Shown here piece after piece: positions 53,416 through 62,900 of a DNA stretch of 64,000 nucleotides; the first letter of the stretch is position 1; each line of letters opens with the position of its first letter. Source of the DNA: Bradyrhizobium sp. Ghvi (GTDB lineage: Bacteria; Pseudomonadota; Alphaproteobacteria; Rhizobiales; Xanthobacteraceae); NCBI RefSeq assembly GCF_900115265.1, contig NZ_FOVU01000002.1:682001-746000 (forward strand), given 5' to 3'. The position numbers and the translations under genes are program-made. The notes under the pieces are model-generated. The model saw only the letters and a list, made by a program, of their open reading frames with translations. It did no database searches and was not told where the DNA came from.

Positions 53416-54518
53416 GTCGGACTCCCCACAATGAGCAAATGATTGTCCCGGAGCAGATCGCGCCACAGCTCGCGCGCGCCGAACGCTCCGGATTTCGAGA
53501 CGACGTCGACACCGGCCCAGCGGCCGTCTTGCAATACTGAACGTGGCAGTCCGGGCACGATGCGTCCTGTGACCTGAAGCGCATGCGCGCCGACGGCAAG
53601 ACATACGGCTTTCAGCGTCTCCCCGCCAGAGACGATCAAGGTTCCGGGCGGATCGAGCGTAGCGATTAGCGTCGTCAGTTCGTGCGCGATCCGTCGCGCC
53701 GCCTCGGCGCGCGAGAGGCCATCGGCAAGCGCAAACTTCACCAGGGCCACACCGTCGTCTGCGAGCTTTTGCCGAACGCCGGCGCCGCCCTCGCCTTCAG
53801 CCAACACGACGGTGGCATCACCACATGCCGCGAGCTGGGACGCCGTTGTCGCCTGGTCAGAACCGAACAAGCCCAATACCGGTCGCTTCAGAACCGACGG
53901 CGTAGCGGATCCATGATTGCGCGCGAGCGCGCCGGCCAATCCGCCGCTGCCACACCAGAGCACAGGCTCCGGCATGCGGCGTGCCATCTCGACGACGCGG
54001 TCGAGATCAAGGTCGCTCTCGGCATCGAACACCTGAACGCCGCCTTGCGGCACCGTCTCGGCGTTACCCCGCTGCGCAGCGATGCCCTCCTGCTTCAATT
54101 GGTCCAGCAGATTGTCGCCGACGCGATGCCAGTCGCCTTGCGCTGCGCGCGCATATTGCTGGCTTTCGATGGTGCGGCGCCCTTGATAGTCGAACGCAGG
54201 CGCGACGACGCACGACGCCCAATGCCCGATGCTCAAGCAGGCGCCGAGCTCGGCCGCCCAGGCGCCGCGGAGCAGACTGTCGACTTTCTTGTAGGCGATC
54301 TCTCCGTCGCGAAGCAGCGGCGCCAGCCGGCCGACGATCTCGACACTTTCGGTCCTTGAACGTTCCCTTGTGCCGCTGTCGATGGCGAGGCTCGACGAGG
54401 CGGAAGCTGCGGGCGCATCAGCCCAGATGACGTCAAACGGTCCGCACAAGCCGACGAACTCCGCCGCGGTGTCCAGTGCACCGGTGAGGTCATCGGCCAG
54501 TATGCGAACGCACGTCAT
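53412..54518 (-). CDS. DUF1537 four-carbon acid sugar kinase
   Basis: This 368-residue protein starts at the ATG at 54518. The N-terminal substrate domain opens RILADDLTGALDTAAEF and has YKKVDSLLRG. The C-terminal nucleotide domain contains VSGGETLKAVC and SKSGAFGARELW. This family phosphorylates D-threonate, L-threonate or erythronate. The four-base overlap with the PdxA2-like gene supports such a path. The product would be 4-phospho-threonate or 4-phospho-erythronate; stereochemistry is not determinable. Confidence 0.88.
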   Translation of the reverse strand: MTCVRILADDLTGALDTAAEFVGLCGPFDVIWADAPAASASSSLAIDSGTRERSRTESVEIVGRLAPLLRDGEIAYKKVDSLLRGAWAAELGACLSIGHWASCVVAPAFDYQGRRTIESQQYARAAQGDWHRVGDNLLDQLKQEGIAAQRGNAETVPQGGVQVFDAESDLDLDRVVEMARRMPEPVLWCGSGGLAGALARNHGSATPSVLKRPVLGLFGSDQATTASQLAACGDATVVLAEGEGGAGVRQKLADDGVALVKFALADGLSRAEAARRIAHELTTLIATLDPPGTLIVSGGETLKAVCLAVGAHALQVTGRIVPGLPRSVLQDGRWAGVDVVSKSGAFGARELWRDLLRDNHLLIVGSPT

Positions 54519-54519
54519 C

Positions 54520-55440
54520 CTAAGCGGCCGTTGCAAATGCGGCGGCACTCGCGAGCAGCTCTTTCAGTTGAGCCGCCGGCAAAGTCTCAAGCGGCGGCCG
54601 CAGACGCTGCCAGCCGGCATGACCGGTGCGGTCAGCCATCAGCGCCTTCAGAGACGGCATCTGCGCGAAGCGCGAGACCAGTTCACGCGCCTTGACGATA
54701 CGCGCCTGCGCAGCCGCAAGCTTTGCGTCGTTGTCAATGTCGCGGAAATGCTTGAAGACATAGGCAAGATCGCGCGCGACGAGGTTCGAGGTCGCGGTGA
54801 TGCAGCCGGCACCACCCTTGCGCAGCAGCGGCAGCAGCAGCGGATCGGCGCCGGTCAACACTGAGAAGCCCGGGAACTTCTCGACCATCGCCGTCATGTT
54901 GGCGAAGTCGCCCGAGGAATCCTTGATGCCGACGATGGTGGACGGATAGGCCTTTCGCAGCCGCTCGATCAGCGCATGCGAGATCGGCTGCATCGACATC
55001 TGCGGGATGTGATAGAGCACGATCTTGAGCCTGGCATCGCCGATGCGCTGGATGATTTCGCTGTAGGCAGCATAGACGCCGTCATCGCTGACGTTCTTGT
55101 AGTAGAACGGCGGCAGCATCACCACGGTCTCGACGCCGAGCGACAACGCGTGGCGCGTCAACGCAACGGTCTCCGTGAACGCGACGACGCCAGTGCCCGG
55201 CAGCAGCTGGTTCGGCTTGATGCCGCCGGCGATCACGGCCTCGATCAGCGCGGTGCGTTCGGCAACCGAGAAGGAGTTCGCCTCCCCCGTGGTGCCGAGC
55301 ATCGCGATGCCGTCGCAGCCTTCGTCCAGCAGGTGACGGCAATGCGCAAGGAAGCGCGCGTGATCGGGCGCGAGCTCGGCGTCGAGCGGGGTCAATGCGG
55401 CCGAGAACACACCATGAGGGTGCAGCGGTGATGTCGACAA
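54520..55440 (-). CDS. DapA-family (dihydrodipicolinate synthase-like) lyase
   Basis: This 306-residue class I lyase has LGTTGEANSFS near residue 49, the catalytic Tyr in KIVLYHIPQMSM near 140 and the Schiff-base Lys in TIVGIKDSSGDF near 168. No ATG is available at the family-like N-terminus; a TTG at 55440 follows GGAGGAAGC at proper spacing. It probably cleaves or forms a C-C bond in a keto acid. As first gene of the operon it would feed or drain the four-carbon acid pathway. Confidence 0.88.
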   Translation of the reverse strand: MSTSPLHPHGVFSAALTPLDAELAPDHARFLAHCRHLLDEGCDGIAMLGTTGEANSFSVAERTALIEAVIAGGIKPNQLLPGTGVVAFTETVALTRHALSLGVETVVMLPPFYYKNVSDDGVYAAYSEIIQRIGDARLKIVLYHIPQMSMQPISHALIERLRKAYPSTIVGIKDSSGDFANMTAMVEKFPGFSVLTGADPLLLPLLRKGGAGCITATSNLVARDLAYVFKHFRDIDNDAKLAAAQARIVKARELVSRFAQMPSLKALMADRTGHAGWQRLRPPLETLPAAQLKELLASAAAFATAA

Positions 55441-55468
55441 AGCTTCCTCCGATCGCCAGATCGATATT

Positions 55469-55483
55469 GTTCGGAATGCGAAC
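55469..55483. promoter_or_regulatory. IclR-type operator
   Basis: GTTCGGAATGCGAAC is a perfect five-base inverted repeat with a five-base centre, located in the divergent region between the lyase gene and the IclR gene. Such 15-base dyads are classical IclR/PcaR-type sites. An IclR regulator starts 80 bases to the right. Confidence 0.65.
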
Positions 55484-55564
55484 ATTTGTTATAGTCTGCT
55501 TCGTTGGTAAGAGCAGGCTGTGGCCCCGTCAAGGGCTGCGGCTGTCATGGCAGGGCATTCAGGC

Positions 55565-56413
55565 ATGGCCAAGATCGAAAAGAAGGCGGCAAAGCGCGCA
55601 TCCGAAGCGGCCCCGAAAACCGCCGAGAGTAAGAACCCGAAGAACTACGTCGCATCGGTCGGCAAGGCCTTTGCCGTGCTCAAGAGTTTCACTACCGAGG
55701 CCTTCGAACTGACCCTGAGTGAAGTTGCCGCACGCGCCGACCTCGATCGCGGCACAGCGTTCCGGCTGATCCAGACCCTGATCGAACTCGGTTATCTCCA
55801 GGCCGTGCCGCAGAGTCGCCGGTTCCGTCTCGGTATCGCCTGCCTCGATCTCGGCTACACCGTACTATCTCACGGCTCGTTGCGCGCGATCGTCGAGCCC
55901 TTGTTGCGCGACCTCGTGCCCGAGTCCGGCGATGCAGCCTCGCTCGGCATCCTCGACGGCGGGGACGTGATCTATCTCGCGCGCGTCGGCGCCGGCCTCG
56001 ACCGTCACAAGATGGACCGGCGGCCGGGCACGCGCATCCCCGCCTACAGCGCCGCGCTCGGCCACGCCATGCTGGCGCATCTGGCCCGCGACGAGCAGAT
56101 CCAGCGGCTGGAGTCACGTCCCCGCGTCAAATTGTCGGAGCGAACGCTGACCGATCTCGATGCCCTGCTCGCCCGGCTGGACCAGGTGAAGAAAAAGGGC
56201 CACGCCGTCTCCGACGGCGAGAACGCCTACGGCCTGCGCACGCTGGCGACGCCGATTCTCGACGCCCGGGGATCCGTGATCGCCGGACTGAGCGTCACCG
56301 TGGATGCGATGCGCATGGACATGCCGACCTTTCGCGACCAGGCGCTGCCAAGGCTGATGCAGCTGACGCGCAAGGTGCAGGAGCTCGCGATCAAATCGGG
56401 CCTGGTGAGCTGA
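55565..56413 (+). CDS. IclR-family transcriptional regulator
   Basis: This protein of about 282 residues has a basic N-terminus (AKIEKKAAKRASE), the winged helix (VGKAFAVLKSFTTEAFELTLSEVAARADLDRGTAFRLIQTL) and the effector domain (GDVIYLARVGAG; AYGLRTLATPILDARGSVIAGLSVTV). The start codon is one of GTG 55520, ATG 55547 or ATG 55565; none has a strong ribosome-binding site. It faces the four-carbon acid operon and probably regulates it through the palindrome at 55469. Confidence 0.88.
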   Translation: MAKIEKKAAKRASEAAPKTAESKNPKNYVASVGKAFAVLKSFTTEAFELTLSEVAARADLDRGTAFRLIQTLIELGYLQAVPQSRRFRLGIACLDLGYTVLSHGSLRAIVEPLLRDLVPESGDAASLGILDGGDVIYLARVGAGLDRHKMDRRPGTRIPAYSAALGHAMLAHLARDEQIQRLESRPRVKLSERTLTDLDALLARLDQVKKKGHAVSDGENAYGLRTLATPILDARGSVIAGLSVTVDAMRMDMPTFRDQALPRLMQLTRKVQELAIKSGLVS

Positions 56414-56439
56414 GCGCGCCTTCTGCCGAAGCGCGACTT

Positions 56440-56643
56440 CTATTCCGGAACGAGCGTCGCAAGTCCGGCTTCGATGATGGTGATTTCCCCATTGATCTGC
56501 GCGATGGCCTGCTGCGGGTCGACACCTGTCACGACCACGAGCTGCCGCAACAGGTCCTGCCGATGGGCCAGAATATCTTCCAGCGCCTCGCGATCGTTCA
56601 GCTTCACATAGCCTTCGACGATCAATTCAACGGAACGAGACAT
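56440..56643 (-). CDS. Small unknown protein (67 aa)
   Basis: A 67-residue acidic helical protein from the ATG at 56643 (SRSVELIVEGYVKLNDREALEDILAHRQDLLRQL; INGEITIIEAGLATL). It resembles no named family that I can state. The frame extends upstream to 56724 without coding signs. It is on the minus strand between the IclR and ribonuclease Z genes. Confidence 0.6.
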   Translation of the reverse strand: MSRSVELIVEGYVKLNDREALEDILAHRQDLLRQLVVVTGVDPQQAIAQINGEITIIEAGLATLVPE

Positions 56644-56762
56644 AATACTCTCAATACAAGCTGACTTCTGATCCTGCGAAAATATCGCGACGACGCGGGG
56701 GCTGCGGGAATGAAGTCGTGTCAACCTTGACAGGTAAGATTATTGGCTGTGCAACGCGCTGC

Positions 56763-57668
56763 CTAAACATCGATGCGATCGAAGTCGGCGGCGATCCTGA
56801 CGTTCGGGAAGATCTTTGCCGCCTCAGCCAGGATCTCATCCTCCTCGTAGCGGCCCGACAGATGCGTCAGGACGAGCTGCCGGACATGATTCACGGCCGC
56901 GAACCGGGCCGCCTCCGCGGCGGTGAGATGGCCGTAGTCACGCGCGGTTGAGGCATCGCGATCCAGGAATGTCGCCTCGATCACCAGTAGATCGGCGTCC
57001 GCAGCGTGCTTGGAGAGGCCGTCGATCGTCTCTGTGTCGCCGATCACGACCAGCTTCTTGCCACCGCTCGGCGGACCCAGCACATCCTGCGGATTGATCG
57101 TCCGGCGGCCTTCTATGGTGATGGTCCGCCCTGCGGCAAGTTCGCCGCGCATGGGACCGTCAGGCACACCAAGCGCGGACAGGCGATCAGGCAAGAGATG
57201 GCGCCGCGCGGGACTCCGGAAAGAGAATCCAAAACTGTCGGTGTCGCGGTGGCGGACCGGAAAACAGTCGATCGTGAAGTCCCCGCTGTCGACGACCTGC
57301 CCCTCGGAGAGCGGCGCGAACTGCACTGAGATCGGCGCCCTTCCCGCTCCCCACAGGCCTGCAAGCATGCGGATGACGATGTCGATCGTGCCGGGGCCAC
57401 CATGGATGGTCATTGCGTCTGAAGTCTGCCGCAGCCCCAGTGTCGAGAACAGGCCAGGGATGCCCAGCACGTGATCGAGGTGCCCATGCGTCAGCAGGAT
57501 GCGATCAAGCCGCCGAAAACCGGCGCCGCTCCGTAACAGCTGGCGCTGCGTGCCCTCGCCGCAATCGATCAGCATGCGCTGACCTGCGGCCTCCAGCAGC
57601 AACGCCGGATGATTGCGCTCTGCGGAGGGGACGCTGGCCGAGGTGCCGAGAAATGTCAGGGCGAACAT
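56763..57668 (-). CDS. rnz: Ribonuclease Z
   Basis: This 301-residue MBL-fold nuclease has the N-terminal FLGTSASVPSAERNHPALLLE, the metal motif LTHGHLDHVLGIPG near residue 63 and HLTAAEAARFAA with HLSGRYEEDEI toward the C-terminus, typical of ribonuclease Z of the short form. It processes the 3' ends of tRNA precursors. The ATG at 57668 is confirmed by alignment with the family start. Confidence 0.93.
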   Translation of the reverse strand: MFALTFLGTSASVPSAERNHPALLLEAAGQRMLIDCGEGTQRQLLRSGAGFRRLDRILLTHGHLDHVLGIPGLFSTLGLRQTSDAMTIHGGPGTIDIVIRMLAGLWGAGRAPISVQFAPLSEGQVVDSGDFTIDCFPVRHRDTDSFGFSFRSPARRHLLPDRLSALGVPDGPMRGELAAGRTITIEGRRTINPQDVLGPPSGGKKLVVIGDTETIDGLSKHAADADLLVIEATFLDRDASTARDYGHLTAAEAARFAAVNHVRQLVLTHLSGRYEEDEILAEAAKIFPNVRIAADFDRIDV

Positions 57669-57707
57669 GGTGTCACTTGTCCAGCGGGCTGGTCCGCCCC
57701 GAGCGTC

Positions 57708-58310
57708 TTACGCCCGCTTCGACTGCGCCGCGACCGCCTGCACCGCGACGCTGGCCACCTGCCGCAACGCTTCACGGTCCGCGCCGGATGATGCCATCAC
57801 ACCCATGCCGACGGCGACCGCCGAGACATAGCGCGCGAGCGCGGCGGGATCGGCGGTCTCCTTGAGATCGCCTTCAGCCTTGGCGCGAACAAATCGGTCG
57901 CGGAGCTGGTCTTCGTTCTGGGCCCGGCGCGCCGCGAGCTCGAAGGGGACGTTTTCAGAGCCGGTGCCGCATGCGATGCCGCCCTGCACCAGCAGGCAGC
58001 CGGGCGGGTTGGCGGGATCGGTCTGCTTGTCGGCGATGCCCATCAGCATGCGTTCCGCGACCTCGCGGGCGGTCGCCGCGGCTACCACCTCGTCCATCCA
58101 GACGCCGCGCAATTTGGTGTAGCGGTCGAGTGCGGCCTTCAGCAGGCCTTCCTTGTTGCCGAAACAGGCATAAAGGCTCGGCGGGTTGATGCCCATGGCC
58201 TCCGTGAGCTGGGCAATCGTTGCGCCCTCATAGCCGTGGCGCCAAAACACTTCCATCGCTTGGTCCAACGCCGTTTCGGCATCGAATTCGCGGGGACGTC
58301 CCATGCCCAT
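57708..58310 (-). CDS. TetR-family repressor of RND operon 2
   Basis: A 200-residue TetR-family protein from the ATG at 58310 (MGMGRPREF; 58304 is an alternative). The DNA-binding domain is at residues 8-60 (ALDQAMEVFWRHGYEGATIAQLTEAMG), and the ligand domain with GCLLVQGGIACG follows. It is divergent from the adaptor gene at 58511. The two palindromic sites in between are its expected operators, giving drug-induced derepression of the pump. Confidence 0.9.
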   Translation of the reverse strand: MGMGRPREFDAETALDQAMEVFWRHGYEGATIAQLTEAMGINPPSLYACFGNKEGLLKAALDRYTKLRGVWMDEVVAAATAREVAERMLMGIADKQTDPANPPGCLLVQGGIACGTGSENVPFELAARRAQNEDQLRDRFVRAKAEGDLKETADPAALARYVSAVAVGMGVMASSGADREALRQVASVAVQAVAAQSKRA

Positions 58311-58428
58311 GTGCCTGTCTCCTCGAGAATCGGCGTCGTCCTTATCGTAACGCCTGATCCTATCTGGTTGTTCTATCTTTCTTTTCTCTTCCGTCTTCCA
58401 ATTGTTGCGGTATGCAGCTACAATTTTC

Positions 58429-58446
58429 TTAGTGAACGGTACATAA
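58429..58446. promoter_or_regulatory. TetR operator, upstream copy
   Basis: TTAGTGAACGGTACATAA carries the same half site TAGTGAAC as the perfect palindrome 50 bases downstream, with a degenerate second half (GGTACA instead of CACTACA). Two spaced operators are common for TetR-controlled pump genes. Confidence 0.5.
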
Positions 58447-58478
58447 GTATCTTGCGCTGCGGTATCCAGCTCCACATC

Positions 58479-58494
58479 TGTAGTGAACACTACA
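58479..58494. promoter_or_regulatory. TetR operator, perfect palindrome
   Basis: TGTAGTG-AA-CACTACA is a perfect inverted repeat with seven-base arms, 17 bases before the adaptor ATG. It lies in the divergent region between the TetR and RND adaptor genes. Confidence 0.75.
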
Positions 58495-58510
58495 TATCTG
58501 GAGCGCGCAA

Positions 58511-59743
58511 ATGCACCCCTCCCCAGAAACTTCCGCTGCTGGCCGTTTTCGCCGCCTCCTTGGCGGCGTCGCCATCGTTGGCGCCCTGGCCGCGGCCGCG
58601 ACCGGCCACTACTTCCATGCCGCCCAGGCGACCGCAACCGGCGCGGCAGCCGAGCAAGCCGTCCCCGTCACCGTCGCGCTGATCGAACCAAAGCAGACCG
58701 TGCTGTGGGACGATTTCTCCGGCCGGCTCGAGGCCATCCAGCGTGTCGAGCTTCGCCCGCGCGTCGCCGGCGCGATCCTGTCCACCAACTTCACCGAAGG
58801 CGCGCTGGTGAAGGCCGGTGACATCCTGTTCAAGATCGATCCCGCTCCCTACGAGGCCGAAGTCGACAAAGCCGCCGCGCAGCTCGAGGCCGCGAAGGCG
58901 CGCGTGGTCTTCACCCAGAGTGAGCTCGAGCGCGGCGCACAGCTGGTCGGCAACGCCGTGGTCACCCGCCGCGACTACGACCAGCGCGACAATGCCAATC
59001 GCGAAGCCATCGCCAACGTCAAGGCGGCCGAGGCGACGCTCCAGACCGCAAAGCTCAATCTCGACTACACCGAGGTCCGCGCGCCGGTGGACGGCCGCGT
59101 CGGCAAGATCGAGGTCACCGTCGGCAATCTCGTCGCCGCCGGCACCGCCTCCCCGGTGCTGACGTCGCTGGTCTCGGTCAACCCGATCTACGCTTCGTTC
59201 GACGCAGACGAAGAGGTCGTGCTGCACGCGCTGAACTCGATCGCGGATGCCACCGGCAAACGCAGCAATCTCGACCAGATCCCGGTCGAGATGACGACGT
59301 CAGGCGGTCTCTCGGCCAAGGGCCACATCCAGCTCATCGACAATCAGGTCAACGGTCAGAGCGGCACCATTCGCGTCCGCGCCGTTTTCCAGAACGCGGA
59401 CGGGCGTCTGATCCCCGGCCAGTTTGCGCGTGTGCGCATGGGCCAGCCGAAGCAGCAGACCCTGGTGATGATCGACGAGCGCGCAATCGGCACCGACCAG
59501 GACAAGAAGTTCGTGATGGCGGTCGGCGACGACAGCCGCGCAGTCTATCGGCCGATCACCCTCGGCGGCGCGGTCGATGGCTTGCGCATCGTCACTGCTG
59601 GGCTCAAGCCCGGCGATCGCATCGTGGTCAATGGCCTCCAGCGCGTGCGTCCCGGTGCCCTCCTCAAGACCGAGGTCGCGGCAATGGGCGCGCGCGGCCA
59701 GCAGGCCTCGAACCACAGCGACCAGGACGTGGTGCAACGGTAA
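58511..59743 (+). CDS. RND efflux periplasmic adaptor (AcrA/MexA type)
   Basis: This 410-residue membrane-fusion protein has an N-terminal helix (LLGGVAIVGALAAAATGHYF), the lipoyl halves RVELRPRVAGAILSTNF and VKAGDILFKIDPAPYEAEV, the coiled hairpin (AQLEAAKARVVFTQSELERGAQL) and the beta-barrel/MP domains. It connects the RND pump with an outer-membrane channel. The gene order is repressor (divergent), adaptor, palindromic repeat, pump. Confidence 0.93.
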   Translation: MHPSPETSAAGRFRRLLGGVAIVGALAAAATGHYFHAAQATATGAAAEQAVPVTVALIEPKQTVLWDDFSGRLEAIQRVELRPRVAGAILSTNFTEGALVKAGDILFKIDPAPYEAEVDKAAAQLEAAKARVVFTQSELERGAQLVGNAVVTRRDYDQRDNANREAIANVKAAEATLQTAKLNLDYTEVRAPVDGRVGKIEVTVGNLVAAGTASPVLTSLVSVNPIYASFDADEEVVLHALNSIADATGKRSNLDQIPVEMTTSGGLSAKGHIQLIDNQVNGQSGTIRVRAVFQNADGRLIPGQFARVRMGQPKQQTLVMIDERAIGTDQDKKFVMAVGDDSRAVYRPITLGGAVDGLRIVTAGLKPGDRIVVNGLQRVRPGALLKTEVAAMGARGQQASNHSDQDVVQR

Positions 59744-59748
59744 AGCCA

Positions 59749-59860
59749 GTCATTCCGGGGCGCGACGAAGTCGCGAACCCGGAATCCAGCAGTTACGAAA
59801 CTCCGATCGCATCACCTCTGGATTCCGGGTTCGCGAGCTCTGCTCGCGCCCCGGAATGAC
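59749..59860. repeat. CATTCCGGGG palindromic repeat, copy 4, inside the pump operon
   Basis: A 112-base element with outer arms GTCATTCCGGGGCGCGACGA and GCTCGCGCCCCGGAATGAC, the best-preserved copy. The left half folds as CGCGACGAAGTCGCG and the right half as CGCGAGCTCTGCTCGCG. It lies between the adaptor stop (59743) and the pump start (59908). Confidence 0.9.
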
Positions 59861-59907
59861 GGCGAGGCGGTCCGGAGACACGCGGGATATTGCCCAGGGG
59901 CAAAGCC

Positions 59908-62900
59908 ATGAATCTCTCGAAGTTCTTCATTGATCGTCCGATTTTCGCCGGCGTGCTGTCGGTGCTGATTTTCCTCGCCGGCCTGATCTCGCTGTTCGCG
60001 ATGCCGATCTCGGAATATCCCGACGTCGTGCCGCCGTCGGTCGTGGTGCGCGCGACCTATCCCGGCGCCAATCCCAAGGTGATCGCGGAGACGGTGGCGA
60101 CCCCCATCGAGGAGCAGATCAACGGCGTCGAGAACATGCTCTACATGTCGAGCCAGGCAACCACCGACGGCGCGATGACGCTGACGGTGACGTTCCGCCT
60201 CGGCACCGACCCCGACAAGGCGACGCAGCTGGTGCAGAACCGCGTGCAGCAGGCCGAGCCGCGCCTGCCGGCCGTAGTGCGTCAGCTCGGCATCATCACC
60301 AAGAAGTCGTCACCCGACCTGACGATGGTCGTGCATCTGCTGTCGCCGAACAACCGGTACGACATGACGTATTTGCGCAACTACGCAGTGCTCAACGTGA
60401 AGGACCGGCTGGCGCGGATCGACGGCGTCGGCGATGTCCAGCTTTACGGCGCCGGAGACTATTCGATGCGGGTCTGGGTCGATCCGCAGAAGGCGGCCGA
60501 GCACGGCCTGACCGCGAGCGACATCGTCAAGGCGATCCAGGCGCAGAACGTCGAGGCCGCCGCAGGCGTCGTCGGCTCCTCCCCGAACGTCAAGGGCATC
60601 GACCTGCAACTGTCGGTCAATGCCGAAGGGCGTCTCGCCAACGAGGAGCAGTTCGGCGATATTGTGGTCAAGACCGGCACACGCGGCGAAGTCGTGCGGC
60701 TGCGCGACGTCGCTCGCATCGAGCTTGGCGCGTCCGAATACGGCCTGCGCTCGCTGCTCGACAACAAGCAGGCGGTCGCGATCCCGATCTTCCAGGCGCC
60801 GGGCTCCAACGCGCTCGAGATTTCCGATCACGTCCGCGCCACCATGGCGGAGATCAAGAAGAACATGCTGGAGGGCGTGTCCTACCAGATCGTCTACGAT
60901 CCCACCCAGTTCGTGCGCTCCTCGATCGAGGCGGTGATCCACACATTGCTGGAGGCGATCGCCCTGGTGGTGCTGGTCGTGATCCTGTTCCTGCAGACCT
61001 GGCGCGCCTCGATCATTCCGCTCCTGGCCGTGCCGGTGTCGATCGTCGGTACGTTCGCGGTGATGCACGTGTTCGGCTTCTCCATCAACGCGCTCAGCCT
61101 GTTCGGCCTGGTGCTCGCGATCGGTATCGTCGTCGACGACGCCATCGTCGTGGTCGAGAACGTCGAGCGCAACATCGAAGGCGGATTGTCGCCGCGCGAC
61201 GCCACCTACCAGGCGATGCGCGAAGTGTCCGGCCCCATCATTGCGATCGCGATGGTATTGATCGCGGTGTTCGTGCCGCTCGCCTTCATCTCCGGTCTCA
61301 CCGGACAGTTCTACAAGCAGTTCGCGCTGACGATCGCGATCTCGACCGTGATCTCGGCCGTGAACTCGCTGACGCTCTCGCCTGCTCTGTCGGCCTTGCT
61401 GCTCAAAGGGCATAACGAGCCGAAGGACCGGCTGACAATCGTCATGGAGAAGAGCTTCGGCTGGTTCTTCCGGCGCTTCAACCAGGCCTTCACCTTCTCC
61501 TCGAACAGCTACAGCGGCACGGTTACCAAGGTCATCTCGGGCAAGGCTGCCGTGATGGGCCTCTACGTGGTGCTGGTCGGCCTCACCGCCCTCCTGTTCC
61601 AGCAGGTGCCTGGTGGATTCGTGCCGGGCCAGGACAAGCAGTACCTGGTCGGCTTCGCCCGCCTGCCCGACGGCGCGACACTCGACCGTACCGAGGAGGT
61701 GATCCGCAAGATGAGCGACATCGCGCTGACCCAGCCCGGCGTCGAAAGCTCCGTGGCCTTTCCCGGCCTGTCGATCTCGGGCTTCACCAATTCCTCTAAC
61801 GCCGGCATCGTGTTCTCGACGTTGAAGCCGTTCGACGAACGCAAGGATCCCTCGCTGAGCGGGAACGCCATCGCGGCCGAGCTGAACAAGAAATATGCAG
61901 GCATCCAGGAAGCTTTCATCGCCATGTTCCCACCGCCGCCGGTCAACGGCCTCGGCACCATCGGCGGCTTCAAGCTGCAGATCGAGGACCGCGCCGGTCT
62001 CGGTTATGAGGCGCTGAACGAGGCCACCAAGGCGTTCATGGCGGCGATGCAGAAGGCGCCGGAGATCGCGGGCGTGTTCTCCAGCTTCCAGGTCAATGTG
62101 CCCCAGTTGTTCGCCGACATCGACCGCACCAAGGCGCTGCAGCTTGGCGTTCCCGTGACCGAAGTGTTCAACACGCTGCAGATCTACCTCGGCTCCTACT
62201 ACGTCAACGACTTCAACAAGTTCGGCCGCACCTATTCCGTTTATGTCCAGGCCGATGCGCCGTTCCGCGCGCGTGCGGACGACATTAGGCAACTGAAGGT
62301 ACGCTCGTCATCCGGCGACATGGTGCCGTTGTCGGCGCTGCTCAAGATCCGCCAGAGCGCGGGACCTGAGCGCGCGATTCGTTACAACGGTTTTCTGTCG
62401 TCGGACATCAACGCGGCCGCGGCACCCGGCTTCTCGTCTGGCCAGGCGCAGGAAGCGGCGACCCGGATCGCGGCGGAAGTGCTGCCGCCCGGCTTCGCTT
62501 TCGAATGGACCGACCTGACTTATCAGGAGTTCATCGCCGGCAATTCCGGCCTGTGGGTGTTTCCGCTGGCAATCCTGCTGGTGTTCCTCGTGCTGGCGGC
62601 GCTCTATGAGAGTCTCACCCTGCCGCTGTCGATCATCATGATCGTGCCGATGGGACTGTTGGCTGCGATGTTCGGCGTCTGGCTCTCGAAGGGCGACAAC
62701 AACGTCTTTACCCAGATCGGCTTGATCGTGCTCGTTGGCCTCTCCGCCAAGAACGCGATCCTGATTGTCGAATTCGCGCGAGAGCTCGAATTCGCAGGCC
62801 GCACGCCGATCCGGGCCGCGATCGAGGCGAGCCGCTTGCGGCTTCGTCCGATCCTGATGACGTCCATGGCCTTCATCATGGGCGTGCTGCCGCTGGTGCT

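Noticed and set aside
60310..62292. Long open frame of 660 codons on the minus strand across the AcrB-type pump gene
   Set aside because: It is antisense to a strongly conserved pump, has Arg/His/Asp-rich composition and no family features. High GC makes such frames common.
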